Source: Hawksworthiomyces lignivorus (Eukaryota > Ascomycota > Sordariomycetes > Ophiostomatales > Ophiostomataceae). From it: a stretch of DNA of 64,000 nt. The notes beneath the pieces are model-generated. The model was given only the letters and a program-made list of their open reading frames with translations, was not told the origin of the DNA and made no database searches. Location of the stretch: NCBI GenBank assembly GCA_002917075.1, contig NTMA01000102.1, forward strand, positions 62,001 through 126,000, given 5' to 3'. Position numbers and translations under genes: made by a program. This document shows, one piece after another, positions 35,191-48,972 of the stretch (positions are counted from its first letter, which is position 1; each line of letters begins with the position of its first letter).

Positions 35191-38100
35191 GGTGAGAGGA
35201 ACGAGTGAGGGCAAGGCGATGTCAACGGATACCTGCGAAAAAAAACCAATTGGGTGGTACAAGCGTAACAGGATCGAAGTCGCAAGACCGCGGTAAGATA
35301 TAAACAAATATTAAAGAGCGTGAGACCGTAAAGATCGTGAACAAGAACAAAACGAGTGACGAAATGAGCGACGAAGGATCAAGTCTACGGTCCCGCAACG
35401 ACAGTACAAGAAAAGAAGAGAAGAAGTCAACGGCAAGTATAGAATAACGAAAAAGAAACCTTTTAGGGGAACATAAAGAAATTTAAACGTTACAAGCTAA
35501 GAAAAACAGTCTTGTGCTAGGCCGTCCGTTGTAACAAAGGGGGAGGAGCTGCCAAGAGGAAGGGGTTACCCAGAAAAAAAAGCGTATATACGCTTAAAGC
35601 TTATATATATACGAAGTATGAGTACTTGATATACTTGGATAGCAGCCTTCCGATAAGCTTCGTTCTTCGTTTCTCGTTCTTGCTTTCCTTTTATTTATAT
35701 CTTCACTGCTTTCCTATTGTGCCTTTTTTTCTTTCCCATTCTTTTTTCTTCTTTTTTTGCCCACATGTCGGGCGGCCGTTCAGCCTCAGCCGTCATCCAT
35801 CTAGTCTGCGATACTTTGTGCAGGTAAGTCTATGGCGTCACATCAGCAGGAACCATGCAAAAAAGATGGAGACTGGATGGCACGCCAGAGCGTTGGAGGC
35901 GACTGCGCCGTTGGCCACAGCGTGTGAGATGGTGCCAATATGCGCATCCAACCCCCCCCCCCCCCTGGACGCACTAAAGCTCTGCAGCAAAAGCGGTGCA
36001 CCAGAAACGGGACGAAGCATTGATTGGATCGCAGAGGGGAGGCCGATAGCTATCAGCAACAAGAAAACAAAAACAGGATGCGAACGGTACAGGACCTATG
36101 CAGTACGACACTAGGCGACTTTGCAGGCTTGATAGGCACCACAGGCCAGATACGCATGAGAAATGTGAGATGCGCAGGACGTAGGACGCACCACGCAGGT
36201 AAGCGAGCCTGCGAGGATTACGGACCAAACCAAGAATAACCAGGTCAGCTCAAAAGAGTAAGGGCGTGATAAGAGTGATCATGAAAGATTTTACATACAT
36301 ATGTTGGCGAAGTGGCGCGGGCTGAAAGAGGGCTGGCTGGATAATGCAGGATTGACCTACTAAGTCGGACAGAATAAGTACGTTACAGCGCTCAGTTCTG
36401 GAAGCAGATAAAAGAGCTATATCAGGTTGCCTGCGTATATTGGTTCATTGGGTCAAGCCTTGTCCAGCAAATATTACCTTACAGATGGATACGAGAAGGC
36501 CAAGCCAGGAGAGCGACCGAGGCTGAAAAGAGACCCATTATATCACTCGACCTGTGTGAACAGTAGCAGCAGCTAGGCGTCAACATGCGGATTAGCATGC
36601 GTCCTACTGGTGGCGTGCGGCCATCAGAGATTGGCAAGCCTAGACATGGTTGGACAAAAACGGTTGGGCGGGCTTGGCATTGTCCCAAGAGAGAAAACTG
36701 ACAGACCAGCTCAGCTCTCTTATCATATCTCCTTTTCTGTCCATCAATCTGTGTGTGTCTGTGTCTATGTATGTTGTTTTTGTCTGTCTGTTGCCGTCTC
36801 ATAATGTCGAGATCTTCTTCCCTTTTTCTTGCCCTTCATTGACTCGTTCATCTTTAAATCTACTTGTAAGGGCAAATAGCGTGGGTTTGTCAACAGGAAA
36901 GAGAAGCAGAAAACAATAAAAAATTGGAGAAAAGAAAAAAAAAATTGCCAAGCTGTTAAAATAGCAGACTCGGTTTCTTGGATACACTCGAAACACCCAT
37001 TGCTCGCAATTCTCGCTTTGGCAGATAAAAAGTATGTACTATGTGAGATGGAGACAAAGCAAGAATTTGCGAAGGCTGACCTTACGGGACGCTATCGACC
37101 TTTCTTTGTGTTCCTGGTCTCCTCTTCTTCATTTTAGCAGTCAACTTACCGTTTGCTATTCCCGGTTCCTCACGCCGTCGAAGAAAAGGGCTGCGTCCAG
37201 CGCAAAACCCGGCTGCTTGGCCAGCCTGTGGGAGACCAAGACCTGTGCCCTATACCATACATAGTCATACGCCTTCTTTATGGCCATTTGCTTAATACGA
37301 GTCAGCTAGTCCGCCTCGGAAGCTCTTAACTGTTTTCGCATAGAGAGTTCGTCGATGATTGGCCGAACTGTCTGTTCTCGCACGAGACACGCACCAGGGG
37401 AATTGGACAGCGTTTCTCTAATGCGGCCCTCTAATCTCCGCCGGCGCCGAGAGCCGTCTTTTCCTCTCGTCCCTCATCGCTATGTATGTATTTGTTCACT
37501 TGAGATAGATGTGCTTTCTGGCTTGCACGGTTGCGGCGTGCTTTATATATATTGGGTGTGCCCGTACACCGCGCATCGTCATACGCATTGTCGGGTGTAT
37601 CGTCATCTGATGTTGATTGTTGGTCTCGTTGCAATTTGGCCTGGCGAGAGATGTTATGCGTATGCGCATACGAAAGTCTGATGCTTCGTCTTAAGACTTC
37701 ATCTTCTTCATCTTGCGCATGCGCCCCTGTGTCATCAAAGCACTACCCAGGCTTGTGGGTTAGGGGATGACTGCTGGAACACTCTATTCTACATCTCGGC
37801 TGCAGCAAAAGCAAAGTTCAACTTTATTTTGTTGAAGTACTCCATCCACTACGGGACACGGCATGCTAATGTTTCTCAGTGGACGAATAACCGTCTGAAA
37901 CAGAAATGTCTCAACTGCAAACGAGAGACTAAAGAGCTCTCGGGTCCACCTTGGCCCTTATTTTACTCTTTACGACGACATCGTCGTCTTTCAGTCCTTG
38001 TCGATCGTGGACTGCAAAATTAGACGTGAGCAACCTCGTATTTTCTTCGGATCGCATTGCACGAGACTGCGGGGGCTGCTTGCAATAGCGGGCTGTACCC

Positions 38101-38768
38101 CTGGCCGAATGCATCCTAACACCTTTTTACTCGTGAGACGGTGTCTCCATATTCCCCCACACAATATGATCGTCATAAAGCGTCTCCTCTGTTCGGCGCG
38201 ACATGGCCCCTTTTAAAATTGGCTCTCTTGGCAGTAGGGACCACACGTCCACACGTCCACACGTCCAGTTGCTTATCTCAGAAGAAAAAAGAGAAATGAT
38301 TACTCTCAGCTAGGGTGCTGCGGGTGGCACCGTTGGGGGGCCGCAGACACGCGAGGCTTGTCAAGAAGATAGAGCTCTCTTCTACCTTTTCATTCGTAAA
38401 GGGAAAAAAATCCCGGAACGCCTATGGGCTGCTGCGTATATACAGAATTGCACTATGAGTCTCAGCCACGGCGGAACATCGAAAGCATTATAAACATAGA
38501 CAATGATATTCAAATTTAAGTAAAAGATAGCCTTGCCCATCGCATATCCGCTATTCAAAGACTTCCCAGCCCATCCCATGCCCGAGTGATATTGTCCCAA
38601 AATAAAAAGATGGATCTCCAGACTCCATGCCATACAAAATGAGTTTCCCTCTGATTCCGCCCCTCTCGAGCCTCCTCCGCCTTCGCGAGAGTATTTCCAT
38701 GATGTTTTTTCTTTTTTTCTTGCTCTTCTCTTGGTATCTCGTTGTATCTGTGCCATAGAATGCATTCA
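35191..38768. other. 3.6-kb non-coding stretch
   Basis: No gene supported. Visible are a C homopolymer (about 17 C) at 35947-35965, the glucanosyltransferase promoter at its left end and a (cacacgtc)3 tandem at about 38245-38270. Frames such as 35626-36114 and 37355-37681 lack domains. Confidence 0.55.
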
Positions 38769-41311
38769 TTATTTTATCACCGTCTGCGGCAGCGTCCTTC
38801 GTCCCGCAAGCCTCTTCCGATCCTCCCAGTCTTGCGCTGGATCATCGGCTAGACTAAAAAGAGAGATTCCATGTTAGCAAGGGGCACAAGGAAGGCTAAA
38901 AAAGTAAAGAAATAGCAAGGTTTTTTTTGCGCAATCCCAATAAAAAATTTACCTGCATAGACGGGAGGATTCCATGACTGCCTCACCTTGTCGCGGATCT
39001 GCAGGCCGCGGATCGCCTGCAGGCCGTCGGTAAGGTCGCTGCCGCCGCCGGCGCCGCCGGGGCTGGCGGGGCTGGTGATGGTGTCTTCGCCACTGGCGCC
39101 GCTGGCGCCGCTGCGGCCGGACCCGCTGTCGGCTCGCGCGTGGTGCCGCCCTCCGCTGCCGCCGCCGCCCTGGTAGTGGTGCTGCTGGTGCAGCCGGGGC
39201 TGCTGGCGCGGGTGGTAGCGCGCGCTGGCGCTGGCGCTGGCGGCGTCCATGTAGGCGGCGACGCCGGCGGCCGAGGTGCTGCTCACGGGCGGGCTGCCCA
39301 CGACGCTGCCGCCCCAGCTGCGGCCGCCGCTGCCGCTACCGCCGGGCGAGGGCGAGACGGCGCGACTGCTGTTCCGCGTGGTGTTGGAGCCGCCCGTGGT
39401 GGCGCCGGCGCCGCCAGCCGCGGCAGCGGCCGCAGACGAGCTCGAGTAGCTGCTGCTTACGCCGTAGCCGCCGTAGCTGCTGTAGCTGACGGTGTAGTAG
39501 TCGTCGGTGGACCACCCCGCGGCGGCGGCCGAGGCCGTCAGGCCGCCGCCGCCGTACTGGTGGACGCAGTGGGGCTCCTCGATCTCGCACATGTCGCGCA
39601 GGATCTGGTACATGCGGGACTGGATGTCGAGCGCGGACGGCCGCTCGCTCGCGTGCAGCGACAGCATGCGCTCGACGACGTGCAGCATGGGCGCGACGCC
39701 GGCCAGCGTGGGGTCGTAGTCGTCCTTGCTGCGCTTCTTGCCCAGCGACGCGGCCGCGTCGCGCGCCAGCCCGGCCATCCAGCTCTCCACCTGGCCCAGG
39801 TTCTTGTGGAACGACGAGTCCAGCACCGCGCCGCCGCGGCCCGCCGACTTGTGCTTGGCCGCCCGGTGCGTCGCAAACGCCCGCGTCTGCCGCTTCAGCA
39901 TGAAGCTCAGCAGCTCCAGGATGATGCACCCCAGCGAGAACACGTCCGCCGCCTGCGGGTTCAGCTGCGGGATCGGCGCCGACAGGCCCGCCGCCGGCGA
40001 CGCCCCGTGGAAGTCCGCCGAGTTGCTGTTCGTCCGGCTGATCGAAAAGCTCGTCGACGTGTTGGTGTGGTACGCGTACGCCGCCGCCGCCGCGTACTCG
40101 GGCGACGCCGACAGCCCGCCGCCGTACCCGCCGTACGCCGAGCTGCCCCCGCCGCCCCCGTACACGCTGCTGCCGCCCCGCTCGCCCGTCAGCGTGCTCT
40201 TGCGGCTGCTCGACCCGCTGCCCGACGGCCGGTACCACTGCTCGGGAGCCGCGTAGTCGTACGACTCCTTGTCAAATGACGCCTTGTCGGCCGCCGACGA
40301 GCTGCCGCCGCCGCTGCCGCCATCCACGCTGAAATACGTAAAATCGGAAAAGAAAATGTTGTTATCGTGGTAGCTCAGCAGCACCGTCGACGGCTTGATG
40401 TTGCCGTGCGACAGCCCGCGGTTGTGCACGTAGCACAGCGTGTCCACCAGGCAGTGGATCCAGTTGAACGTGAGCCGCCGCCGGTCACGCTTGCTCAGGT
40501 TCTTGACCGACGCCGGCGTCGTCGTCAGCAGCGACTTGATGCTGCCGTCGCTGGCCGGCGTGAACAGCACGTACCCCACGCCCTGGTGCACGTACGACGC
40601 CCAGTACGACACCAGGTGGTCGTTCTGGATGTTGCGGATGCTGTTCACCTCGTACTGGAACTCCTCCAGCGTCACGTACCCGGATCCATACGCCGACCCC
40701 TCCATGGGCGCCAGCGGAATCCGCCGCCGGCTGAACACCATTCCCGGGTAGTCCGGCAGCACGACGCGGTCGACCCCGCTGCCGCTGCTCGTCGCGCCGC
40801 TGCCGCCGCCGCTGCCGCTGACGAGACTCGCCCCGCCGCCGCTGCTGCCCCCCGTGCTGCCGCTGCTGTGGTGGCCGCCGCCGCTCGTCCGGCGCGGGTC
40901 CACCACGTCCAGCGGCACGACAGCTGTGTCGTCGTACACGAATGCCAGGTCGTTCCGCTCCAGCGGGCGCAGCAGATAATGGAACTGCCGGTAGTAAAAC
41001 TTGCGCTCAAACCGCTCGTCCTTGTTTGGCGTCAGAGCCAGGCTGGCAACGTGCTCGTGTGCTATTGGCAGGTCGTCGTCGTCCCACGAGTCGTCGATGA
41101 CCCCAAAGATCTGGTCCGGCACGTGCAGGTCCAGCAGAATCAGGAAAATCCTCTTGGCCTTCTCGTCAATCCACTCCCAGTAGGTGCCGTCCGTGAGGCC
41201 ATCGCCAAACGCCAGCGGCCGGTCCAGGCGGGCAATCTCGTCTGGCAGCAGATGTGAGCAGACGAATTGCCGGGTGACTGTCCGCTCAATGCGGTCTGTA
41301 GTCCACCACAT
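38769..41311 (-). CDS. predicted pseudokinase (protein-kinase fold)
   Basis: Two exons, 41311-38953 and 38848-38769 (104-bp intron), 812 residues. The last exon was found by splicing and ends DDPAQDWEDRKRLAG..QTVIK. The N-terminal 140 residues (HLLPDEIARLDRPLAFGDG..) precede a kinase fold whose landmarks are altered. The HRDxKxxN loop reads SHGNIKPST (302 onward), with Asn for the catalytic Asp and Thr for the metal-binding Asn. The DFG triplet reads DFT (323-325). No clear VAIK lysine is seen. The APE-like segment (YAAPEQWYRPSG) and the later DVFSLGCIILELLSF are preserved, so the fold is intact. Gly/Ser-rich low-complexity inserts interrupt the activation region and fill the C-terminus. It is likely a scaffold or allosteric regulator. 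Confidence 0.85.
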
Positions 41312-42892
41312 GATGTGCTGAAGACTTTGTGAGAGAGTATCAGAAACTCAAAAAATAAAATAGATGCAGTGCGTTAAATATATGCTGGTGATAACAAAAA
41401 AAACGCCCAGCCAAGTGCGTGCTGAGCACGTCCCTCGTATCAGATGCCGTTCCAAGATCCGCTGTAAGTCTAAAGTGGAAACGCCTACTGAACAAAACAG
41501 ATATGGTGCAGGTGCAATCACGAATATAGTGCCTATGCAAAAAATAGAAGCAGAAGAAAGAAGAAGAAAAAAGAGGCGTTGTGACGAGTTGAGGAATGAA
41601 ACGTAGATAACGAGGGATGAGAGACAACTAAGAGAAGGGGACGGAAGAGCCAAAGGTTGATGAGAGTGATCAAGTCTCACTTTTATCTAAGCATAGATGA
41701 AGGGACGGAGAGGTGAGAGATAGCAGGGCCGGGAGAGCCACGCGATTACCGGGGAAATAGAAAGGATCCAAGAGTAGCAAGAAGGGGAGCCAAAATTTTC
41801 AGCCAACCGCCGTGGATCCGTTTATCATGAGGGCACACAGCACGAGCAGGAAGGAAGAGGTTTCCGCAAAAAGGCAATACCCGTTTGAACAAGAATATGG
41901 AGTAAGATACAGTTAGTGAGTTTGTAGCCTGTGTGTGCATTATGGAAAGAAAACACGCGCCTCGCTTCCTTAACCCTCCGTTCATCTCTGGTCTGCCTGC
42001 CCCCTTCCCCACTCAAGAAACCAACAGTTCTTTGTCGTGCATGCAAATGCAGACAGGGAAAGGCATAAGGACGACAGAAAGACTGGGCCGGGAGAAGGCT
42101 ACCAACGACTCTTGTACGGAAGGACTCTTCAGTTACGTTGATATACTACTATGAAAGAAGATAAGCACGGACGTGCATATACTAAAAGACACCGTCAAGA
42201 GTACAAACAGGTAGCCATCGGTAGTGCGGCTACTTGGAGCAAAGAACCTCTCGCGTGTAAGCTTAGGACGCACTGGTGTAGTCGTAGACAGCAGAGACGA
42301 AAATGCAAAAGATTAACCCAAAACATCTGATGAGCACTTATGCTGGGGCAAGCCAGGCATTGGGGACGAAATGCATGGGTAGGGGAGGGTAAGAGGGTAA
42401 GAATATGAAGGGGATGGGGGGGGGGAGGTTGTATGCAATGCAAAGAAGCGGAGTCTTGCTATGTTGATGGTACGGATACACGAGCGAAAGCAACAAAGAA
42501 AAGGAACAGGAAAGCCCCCCCGGCAATAGGAGGAAGGGAGAGTTAAGGGACGGTGGGAACGGAGAGGGCGATGCCACGTTATCGAACGGTTCTGCTACCT
42601 TGCCGGCCAGGGCGAGCTAACAAGAAGCTATGACAGATTTTTGCGTCTTATGTATTGTGTGTATATCTATATCCACACGGCGGAAGTACGTATGTATGTA
42701 CAGTAGTAGCATGGCTGCAGCAGCATATCATCTGCCTGCGCAACAGTTGCCTCTTCCATGTCCACATGTCTCAGCCAGGCCATCCAAGTGCTTACAAGAC
42801 ACCAATATTTTTAGAAATGAAGCATGTAGACAGCAAAGCATGACAGACAGAAGCTGAAGCCAAACTGGAAAAGTAAGTCCATGCGGAGCTCA

Positions 42893-42923
<31 letters not shown>

Positions 42924-45544
42924 TGAAAACCAAACCCACTTCCAATGAACAGGGCGCATGGAGCACACATTGAGCAATACTCTGTGAGATCCGTCCAATG
43001 TTTGTCATGCAGTGTACAGTTTTTTTTTTTGCTCTGCCTCCAAAGATAAAGCAAGCCGGATATTAGGGAGGGACAATGTTGGCTGTGATTGGCTCGCGCT
43101 TGAAAGATAAAAGAGAAACAAAATAGTAAAAGCGATCTCCAAAAACAACCCACCCCCCTGTCCTCTCCGCTCCCACCCCAGCTCCAAGAGATAAGGAAAC
43201 TGACGGCCATTTGGTGGATTGAGAGACAAATTTTGTCTGGGTCTGCATTTTGTCGAATTTTTTTGACCTTTTTTTTGGTTGCTTTCCGATCTACGAGTAA
43301 TTTATCGACATCTTTTTTTTCTGTGTCTTTCTACGAGTCCTCCGAACCCTGCATGGGCCAAGTAGACGCGGGATGAGTGGGGAGCACGGCGAGAATGAAG
43401 CGGACGGAGACACTATTGTTCTCGTACATACGTACATGTGAGGTCGAACACAAGCAAGCAGCACAGAGAGACGGGAACGACGAAGAAAAAATATGATCCT
43501 CGGTTGAACTACTCGTTTGTGCGTACTTCATAGAATGGTTGTGTGTGCTGCCACATGCATCTGTCCGAAATTGGCACAGCTTCAATTTCCCTTTTCGTTT
43601 CCCTTTTTCCTTTTGGTCCAGCATCACCGTCCCAGGTGAGAAAGACTTCCTTTTTCTTGGGATCGTGGACGTTGATTTATACTTTGTTGAATGTAAATCA
43701 AATTCCGATCTCTTGCAGGAGACGGACTGATCCGCCTGCTCTAAATTGTGGCAGTCCAGCAGAAAAAAGTCGATTCCCTTGTATTCATTACGTACCCAGT
43801 TGCTCTGCGAATGGACAGACAGGCGATGGAGGAGGGTGAATGGTTGGAAGAACCGATCGGAATATTACTGTGTTTAACTGTGTGCCAAAACTTAAAATGG
43901 CTTTCTTTTTTTCTCCGGTTGCAGAACCAATGTCGGCCGACACTGACACGGCTTTGCGGAGGATTCACATTCATGTGTTGCCACAATCCACATCATCCCG
44001 TCTCCAAATACAGTCTTACGTAGACAAGCAGATCTACGTCGTAAGGAGGAGTTACACGTATGCTTACATTCTTTTGGTCTCCGTCTTATTCCTCTTGTTT
44101 CTCTCTCTCCCTGCTCCTCCCTCTCTCTTGCCCTGCATGTGGCTTGACTGGTGCCACCGACTACTCTCCGCCTGGCCGGAGGCGCAAAGGAGCGTGGGGA
44201 AGAGGTTGCGACGTAGGATTATCTCTACTTCATGTCAACGAGACATATGTATGTACGCAGGGTGTGCCTTCGCAAATGTATGTATGTATGTGTGCGCATG
44301 TGTGCGTGTGCGTGTGCTTGTTTGCGTGTGTGTGTGTCTAAAATAATATGCTTTTTCTTCCCGTCTTGTTCCCCCACTGCCCCATGCTCGCGCTCCCCCT
44401 GTCGTCCACCGTCCCCCCATCCTCGACAAGTCTTGATATCTTGCCCTCCTGAGCCTGGGCGCAAACACTATTTCCCGGCTATTCGGTCCACCAGAGTCCC
44501 ATGTTGTCTTGGCCTGCAGGGAGAGGCGCAGAGGAGAACGAGCCAGCGGTGTAATGCGTGCAAAGAAGGGGAGGCCGCACCTTCGTATTAGTTAGAAAAG
44601 GGAAAGGATAGGCAAGGGTGTAGGTCGTACACAAAACGGTGTGAGGCACGTCCTCTCGGTGCCCCCTTTGTTTTACCGAATTGCACGAGAAAAATAGATA
44701 TCTTCACGACAGAGAGGCGGCGAACCATATGCCCTGATGCGTAGGCGTTGAGCCTCTGCACCTGTCCAGTCACCTCCCTACGACGCTTTTTGTTTCCACC
44801 TTCTCTTTCCGGCGCCATTCAGCTGCCGCGCGCAGCAGGGCCCTGGCGAGAGGCCAAAATGGATCATCCCGTCGACCCCGAGCGTAGTGCCGATCCCCAT
44901 CAGGGGCGCATTCTCTAACGGCCGCAAAGGACATTATGGGGTAGCACTATATAGGTGTGGCCGACACCTGACGAGGATCGTGCTCCCATAGAGTATCACT
45001 GCCCTATGAACGAAGCACGGGGTTGGGCCGATGACTTGCCTCTCTCTCCCTTCATTTTTGATGGTCAGGGCCAAGATGCACACCTGAACGACACGACCAG
45101 CTACGGTCAAATCATATGGTCTGGCTTCGCAAGCACGCCCCTAGGAATGCGCCTTCCGGCCGAGACTGACCGCTTTGGACGGAGGAGGGTAGCGAGCTGC
45201 CTGCCTGGATGTGTAACATGCATCATTTCACGATATATCGACACAGCATATGCATATTTATTTTTGGCACATCTCGTTTTACATGTCTATCGGTCACTCC
45301 GATAAGCTCCAGTATGCGTTGCAGTTGTAACGCCCTTTTTTTCTCCTCCCGTCTATAGACATCCCTTCGGTTTGAAAACGCATGTGAAATCAAAAGCACA
45401 CGTAAAAGGGGGTAGTAAACAATGAAACCAGCAATCAATGCCTTCTGACTAGCGAGAAGGGAAGGAGGATGGAGAGAGGAGGGGCGGACGGAGCGAGGCG
45501 GTCAGGTCCCTTCATTTTCCAAACCCGCCGGCGCCGCCTCCTCC
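41312..45544. other. 4.2-kb non-coding stretch with simple repeats
   Basis: No gene supported. It holds the pseudokinase promoter, a G run near 42416, a 28-base A run at 42891-42918, T runs at 43020-43030, 43258-43278 and 43312-43320, and a GT-rich microsatellite. The open frame at 43840-44346 is produced largely by that microsatellite. Confidence 0.55.
44277..44339 (+). repeat. GTAT/GT-rich microsatellite
   Basis: Consecutive tatg units, then alternating tgtg/cgtg units for about 60 bp. Confidence 0.85.
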
Positions 45545-48369
45545 TCATGGCTTGCCAAACTTCTCCAGGTACGAGTCGTGCAGCTTCTTCTGGCGGTCCC
45601 ACTCCTTCTTGAGCTTCTTCTGCTGCGCCTTGGGCAGCTCGCTGCCGTCCGCCAGCTGCGTCGGCAGGCCGTCGGCGTCCCACGCCTGGTAGGCGGCGGC
45701 GGCCGGCCCGGTGCGGTAGAGATCCTGGGGTGCCACCTTGGCTTTGGCCCACTTGTCCGCCTCGGCCTGCTCGCGCGCCCGTTGCGCCTCCGCCTTGAGC
45801 CGGGCCTTCTCCGCGGCGGCGGCGGCCTTCTCCTCGCGCGCGGCAACCAGCTTGGCCGCCGGCACGAACTTGATCAGGCTGGGCCGGCCGTCCGGCTGGT
45901 CGTCCAGCTGCACGCCGCGCTCCGCCAGGTCGTAGTCGCGGATGCGGTCGCTCAGCGCCAGCACTGCCGCCTTGGCATCCTTGTCGGCGATGGCGCCTGC
46001 CGCCACCGCGCGCCGCAGCTCGTCGCGCAGCGCTGAGATCGCCCGCAGGTACGGCAGCGCCAGGCGCTCCACGTCGCGCTCCCCGTCCTGCTCCAGCACC
46101 GCAAACTCCGACTCGGGCTTCAGCTCCGCCAGCAGCGTGCAAAGCTCCGCCGTCGCCAACTGGTCGGCCCCTAGCCCCAGTGCCGCCACGTCGCCCTTGA
46201 CCTTGTCGAACGCCGCGCTGTACGTCTGCACCGCCGTCTTGGGGTCGACGTCAGCCGCTCCGGCCGCCTTGGGATTCGGCGCGCCCCAGCCGATGGGGCC
46301 GTTGGGGTCGTCGTACGGCGGCGTAGCGTTGGGGTCGAGGCCGAAGACGCCCACAATTTTGGTCACCCAGCGGGCCACCGTCACAACAAAAGCGAGGTTC
46401 GCGCTTGGTTCGCTCATGTACACATTGGCGCTGCGCACCAGGCGTAGCAGCACCTGCAGCGCGGTAGGCGTGTCGAAGGAGTTGCGCAGGGCCGCGTCCA
46501 GGTCCTTCTGCGCCTGCGCAAACTCCGCAGCGAACCCGCTCTCTGCGGTCGGCAGCTCCTTGCCCGCCTCGAGCGTCAGCTTCTCGACGCCGCTCGATAA
46601 TGTTGCCTCAGCTGACCGGGCCTTGACGTTGGTGAAGAAGTTCTAGTTCTTCCGTTAGCGGTGCTCGACTTCACTATCGTAAAAAGAGAAAAAAAAATAG
46701 AGTGTGTAGGAAATATTGTAGAGGAAATACGTACATCAAGCGTGTTCTCGAAGCTGCTGACCTGCTTACGCATGTCCGGCGAGATCTCGACGCCGTCGTA
46801 CCAGCGACTCAGCATGAAGACGATGCGCATGCTGCGTGCCGTGTAGGTCGTAGCCAGGGCGTCCTGGATCGTCTGGAAGTTCTTGAGAGACTTGGACATC
46901 TTGGACCCGGCGATTGACAAGTGGCCCATGTGGAAGAAGTAGCGCACCCAGCTGTGCTCGCCCTGGCCGGGGCGGTGGAAGTAGGCCTCGCTCTGCGCCA
47001 GCTCGTTGTCGTGGTGCGGGAACGCGAGGTCGATGCCGCCCGAGTGGATGTCCATCTGCTCGCCCAGCTGGTCGGACGCCATGACCGAGCACTCAATGTG
47101 CCAGCCAGGACGCCCGTTGCCCCAGGGGCTCGGCCAGTACGGCTCGCCCGGCTTGGACTTTTTCCACAGGGCGAAGTCGCCTGCACGCCGCTTCCCCACC
47201 AGGCTCTTGGACAGCGACCCCTCGCCCTCTTCCTGTAGGGCCTTGTCGTTTTTGCTCTCGGGCCGGAGGCGAGCGTATGTGTTGCCAGCCTTCTCAAAGG
47301 CGTCAATATCAAAGTAGACAGATGAATCGGCCTCGTAAGCGAAGCCGTTGCGGATGATGCCCTCAGTGAAGGCCACGATCTGCGGCACGTACTCGGTGAC
47401 GCGTGTGACTGCGTCTGGTCGGAGCACGTTGAGCGCGTCCATGTCGTCGTTGAAGAGCTTCTCCATCGACTGCGTCAGATCCGTAAAGATGGTCTGGTCG
47501 CTGGTGTCAATAGTCTCCTTGTAGAGTGAGTCGAGGTACGGCAGCAAAATCTCCTCGGCGTCGTCGAACACGGTACCATTCTGCAGGCCTCGTGCAGCCG
47601 CGTCCATGTTGGCAATGTGCATCTTGATCTTGGCCTCGGCATCGCCTGGCCTCCCCTCGCCGCCGAGCGTGCCGCCGTTCAGGACGGCACCGTACCCGGC
47701 ATCTCTCCGCGCCTGGTAGTTCTTCTCACTCAACTCCTCGGCCGCCGTTGCGTTTGCCGGGGTCAGCAGCAACGGCAGATTGCCGCTGGCATAGGCTAAG
47801 AACGCAGCCTTTGCAAGCTCATAGCGCTGGGCAGGAGTATACGGCTTTGCGCGCTCCAGATCGTAGAGGCGCTTGCGCCGCGCCTTGATGATGATCTTAT
47901 CGTCGATATCTGTGATGTTCATGACAAATTTGACATTGTAGCCAAAGTAATGCATCAAGATGCGGCGGATCACATCGGTGGTGACATAGTTGCGCGCATG
48001 GCCCATGTGACTCAAGTCGTAGACAGTCGGACCGCAAGCATACCAACCCACGCTCCCGTCTACCCTCGTCACAAATGGGTCAGACACGCCCGGCTTGAGG
48101 GAGTTGATAACGGATATGCCAGCCTTGCTGGTCGTGTCTACTGCAGACGCCATAGTGTCGGTAGTTGTTGCGGTGTTCAAACTGCTGCAGCTTCGGCGGT
48201 TCAATATGATGCTTGGTGAAACTTGAAAAGCTCTTCTTCGGACTTGCTGATTCTCAAGAATAAAATATGTCCCTGTCTTTGGCAATGAAGAGAAGGTAAA
48301 TCTCTTTTTGTAGGAAGGATGTTGAAGCAACCTCCGGACGAGAATGGTTGACGGCCCCGGAGGGTGCAT
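45545..48369 (-). CDS. cysteinyl-tRNA synthetase (cytosolic/mitochondrial)
   Basis: Two exons, 48369-46735 and 46642-45545 (92-bp intron; the join reads FENTLD/NFFTNVK), 910 residues from the first ATG. The class I signature is SHMGHA (H121-H124) and KMSKS lies at 490-494. Zinc and cysteine-recognition residues are visible in YACGPTVYDL, GWHIECSVMA and SGGIDLAFPHHDNE. A second ATG at 48153 (Met73, MASAVDTTSKAG) starts the conserved body. The 72 residues before it are Arg-rich with no acidic residues until late, fitting a mitochondrial presequence. One gene probably serves both compartments. The C-terminal part carries a long Ala/Lys/Glu helix (EEKAAAAAEKARLKAEAQRAREQAEADKWAK region), as in eukaryotic CysRS. 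Confidence 0.94.
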
Positions 48370-48972
48370 TCAGCAAGTGAAAGAAGAGAAGTATGTATGA
48401 GTCACGTTTGCAATACGGGAGTCAGCATTCCTGACTCAATGAGAAATGTATGAGTGTGAAGTAAGATATACGACCAACGCGAGTCTCCAACGTCGTTTTT
48501 TTGCGGATGAATCATAAAATTTCCGCCAAATTAATTCGAGGTCAATTTTGCTAGTGAAGAGCTTCCGTGAGGCGCTTCGTCTAGTACCCCGCATATGGCA
48601 CAATTGCTCAAGCCCGCCCGCCTAGCTCAGGACAGTTTATGCCCATATCCGGGCTTTTGATGATCCTTCCGAGCCTCTTTCTAGGCGGCATGGACACTGG
48701 CTCAAATGCACTAAACGGTATATATGATCCACTAAATGGTCGCGTGTCACCGCCTAATATCCCATTTTATAGCACTTGGCCGCTTATTCCTAATAAATTA
48801 ATTTGTCTTAGAAGTAATCAGAGTATGTATTCAGAAGGTACAGCTATAGGTAAATATAAAATTTCATTCTGAAAAAAGGACAAGAAAAAAATAAATAAAA
48901 ATAGAAATAGAAATAAAATAAAAAGTAATCCGTCCATCAAGCTAGCCACCTTGCGTCTTTGTCTTGCTTTTT
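48370..48972. other. intergenic, no gene seen
   Basis: About 600 bp: the CysRS promoter on the right strand sense and the 3' flank of the secreted-protein gene. A-rich near 48875-48925. Confidence 0.55.

Noticed and set aside
38241..38272. (cacacgtc)3 tandem as a CRISPR-like array
   Set aside because: Eight-base units without spacers in a eukaryotic genome; a simple tandem repeat.
39140..41257. Long plus-strand frames (379 and 296 codons) opposite the pseudokinase
   Set aside because: Arg/Val/Ala-rich shadow frames caused by GC-rich codon bias of the real minus-strand gene.
43840..44346. 168-codon frame
   Set aside because: Its second half is translated from the GT-rich microsatellite; no domain.
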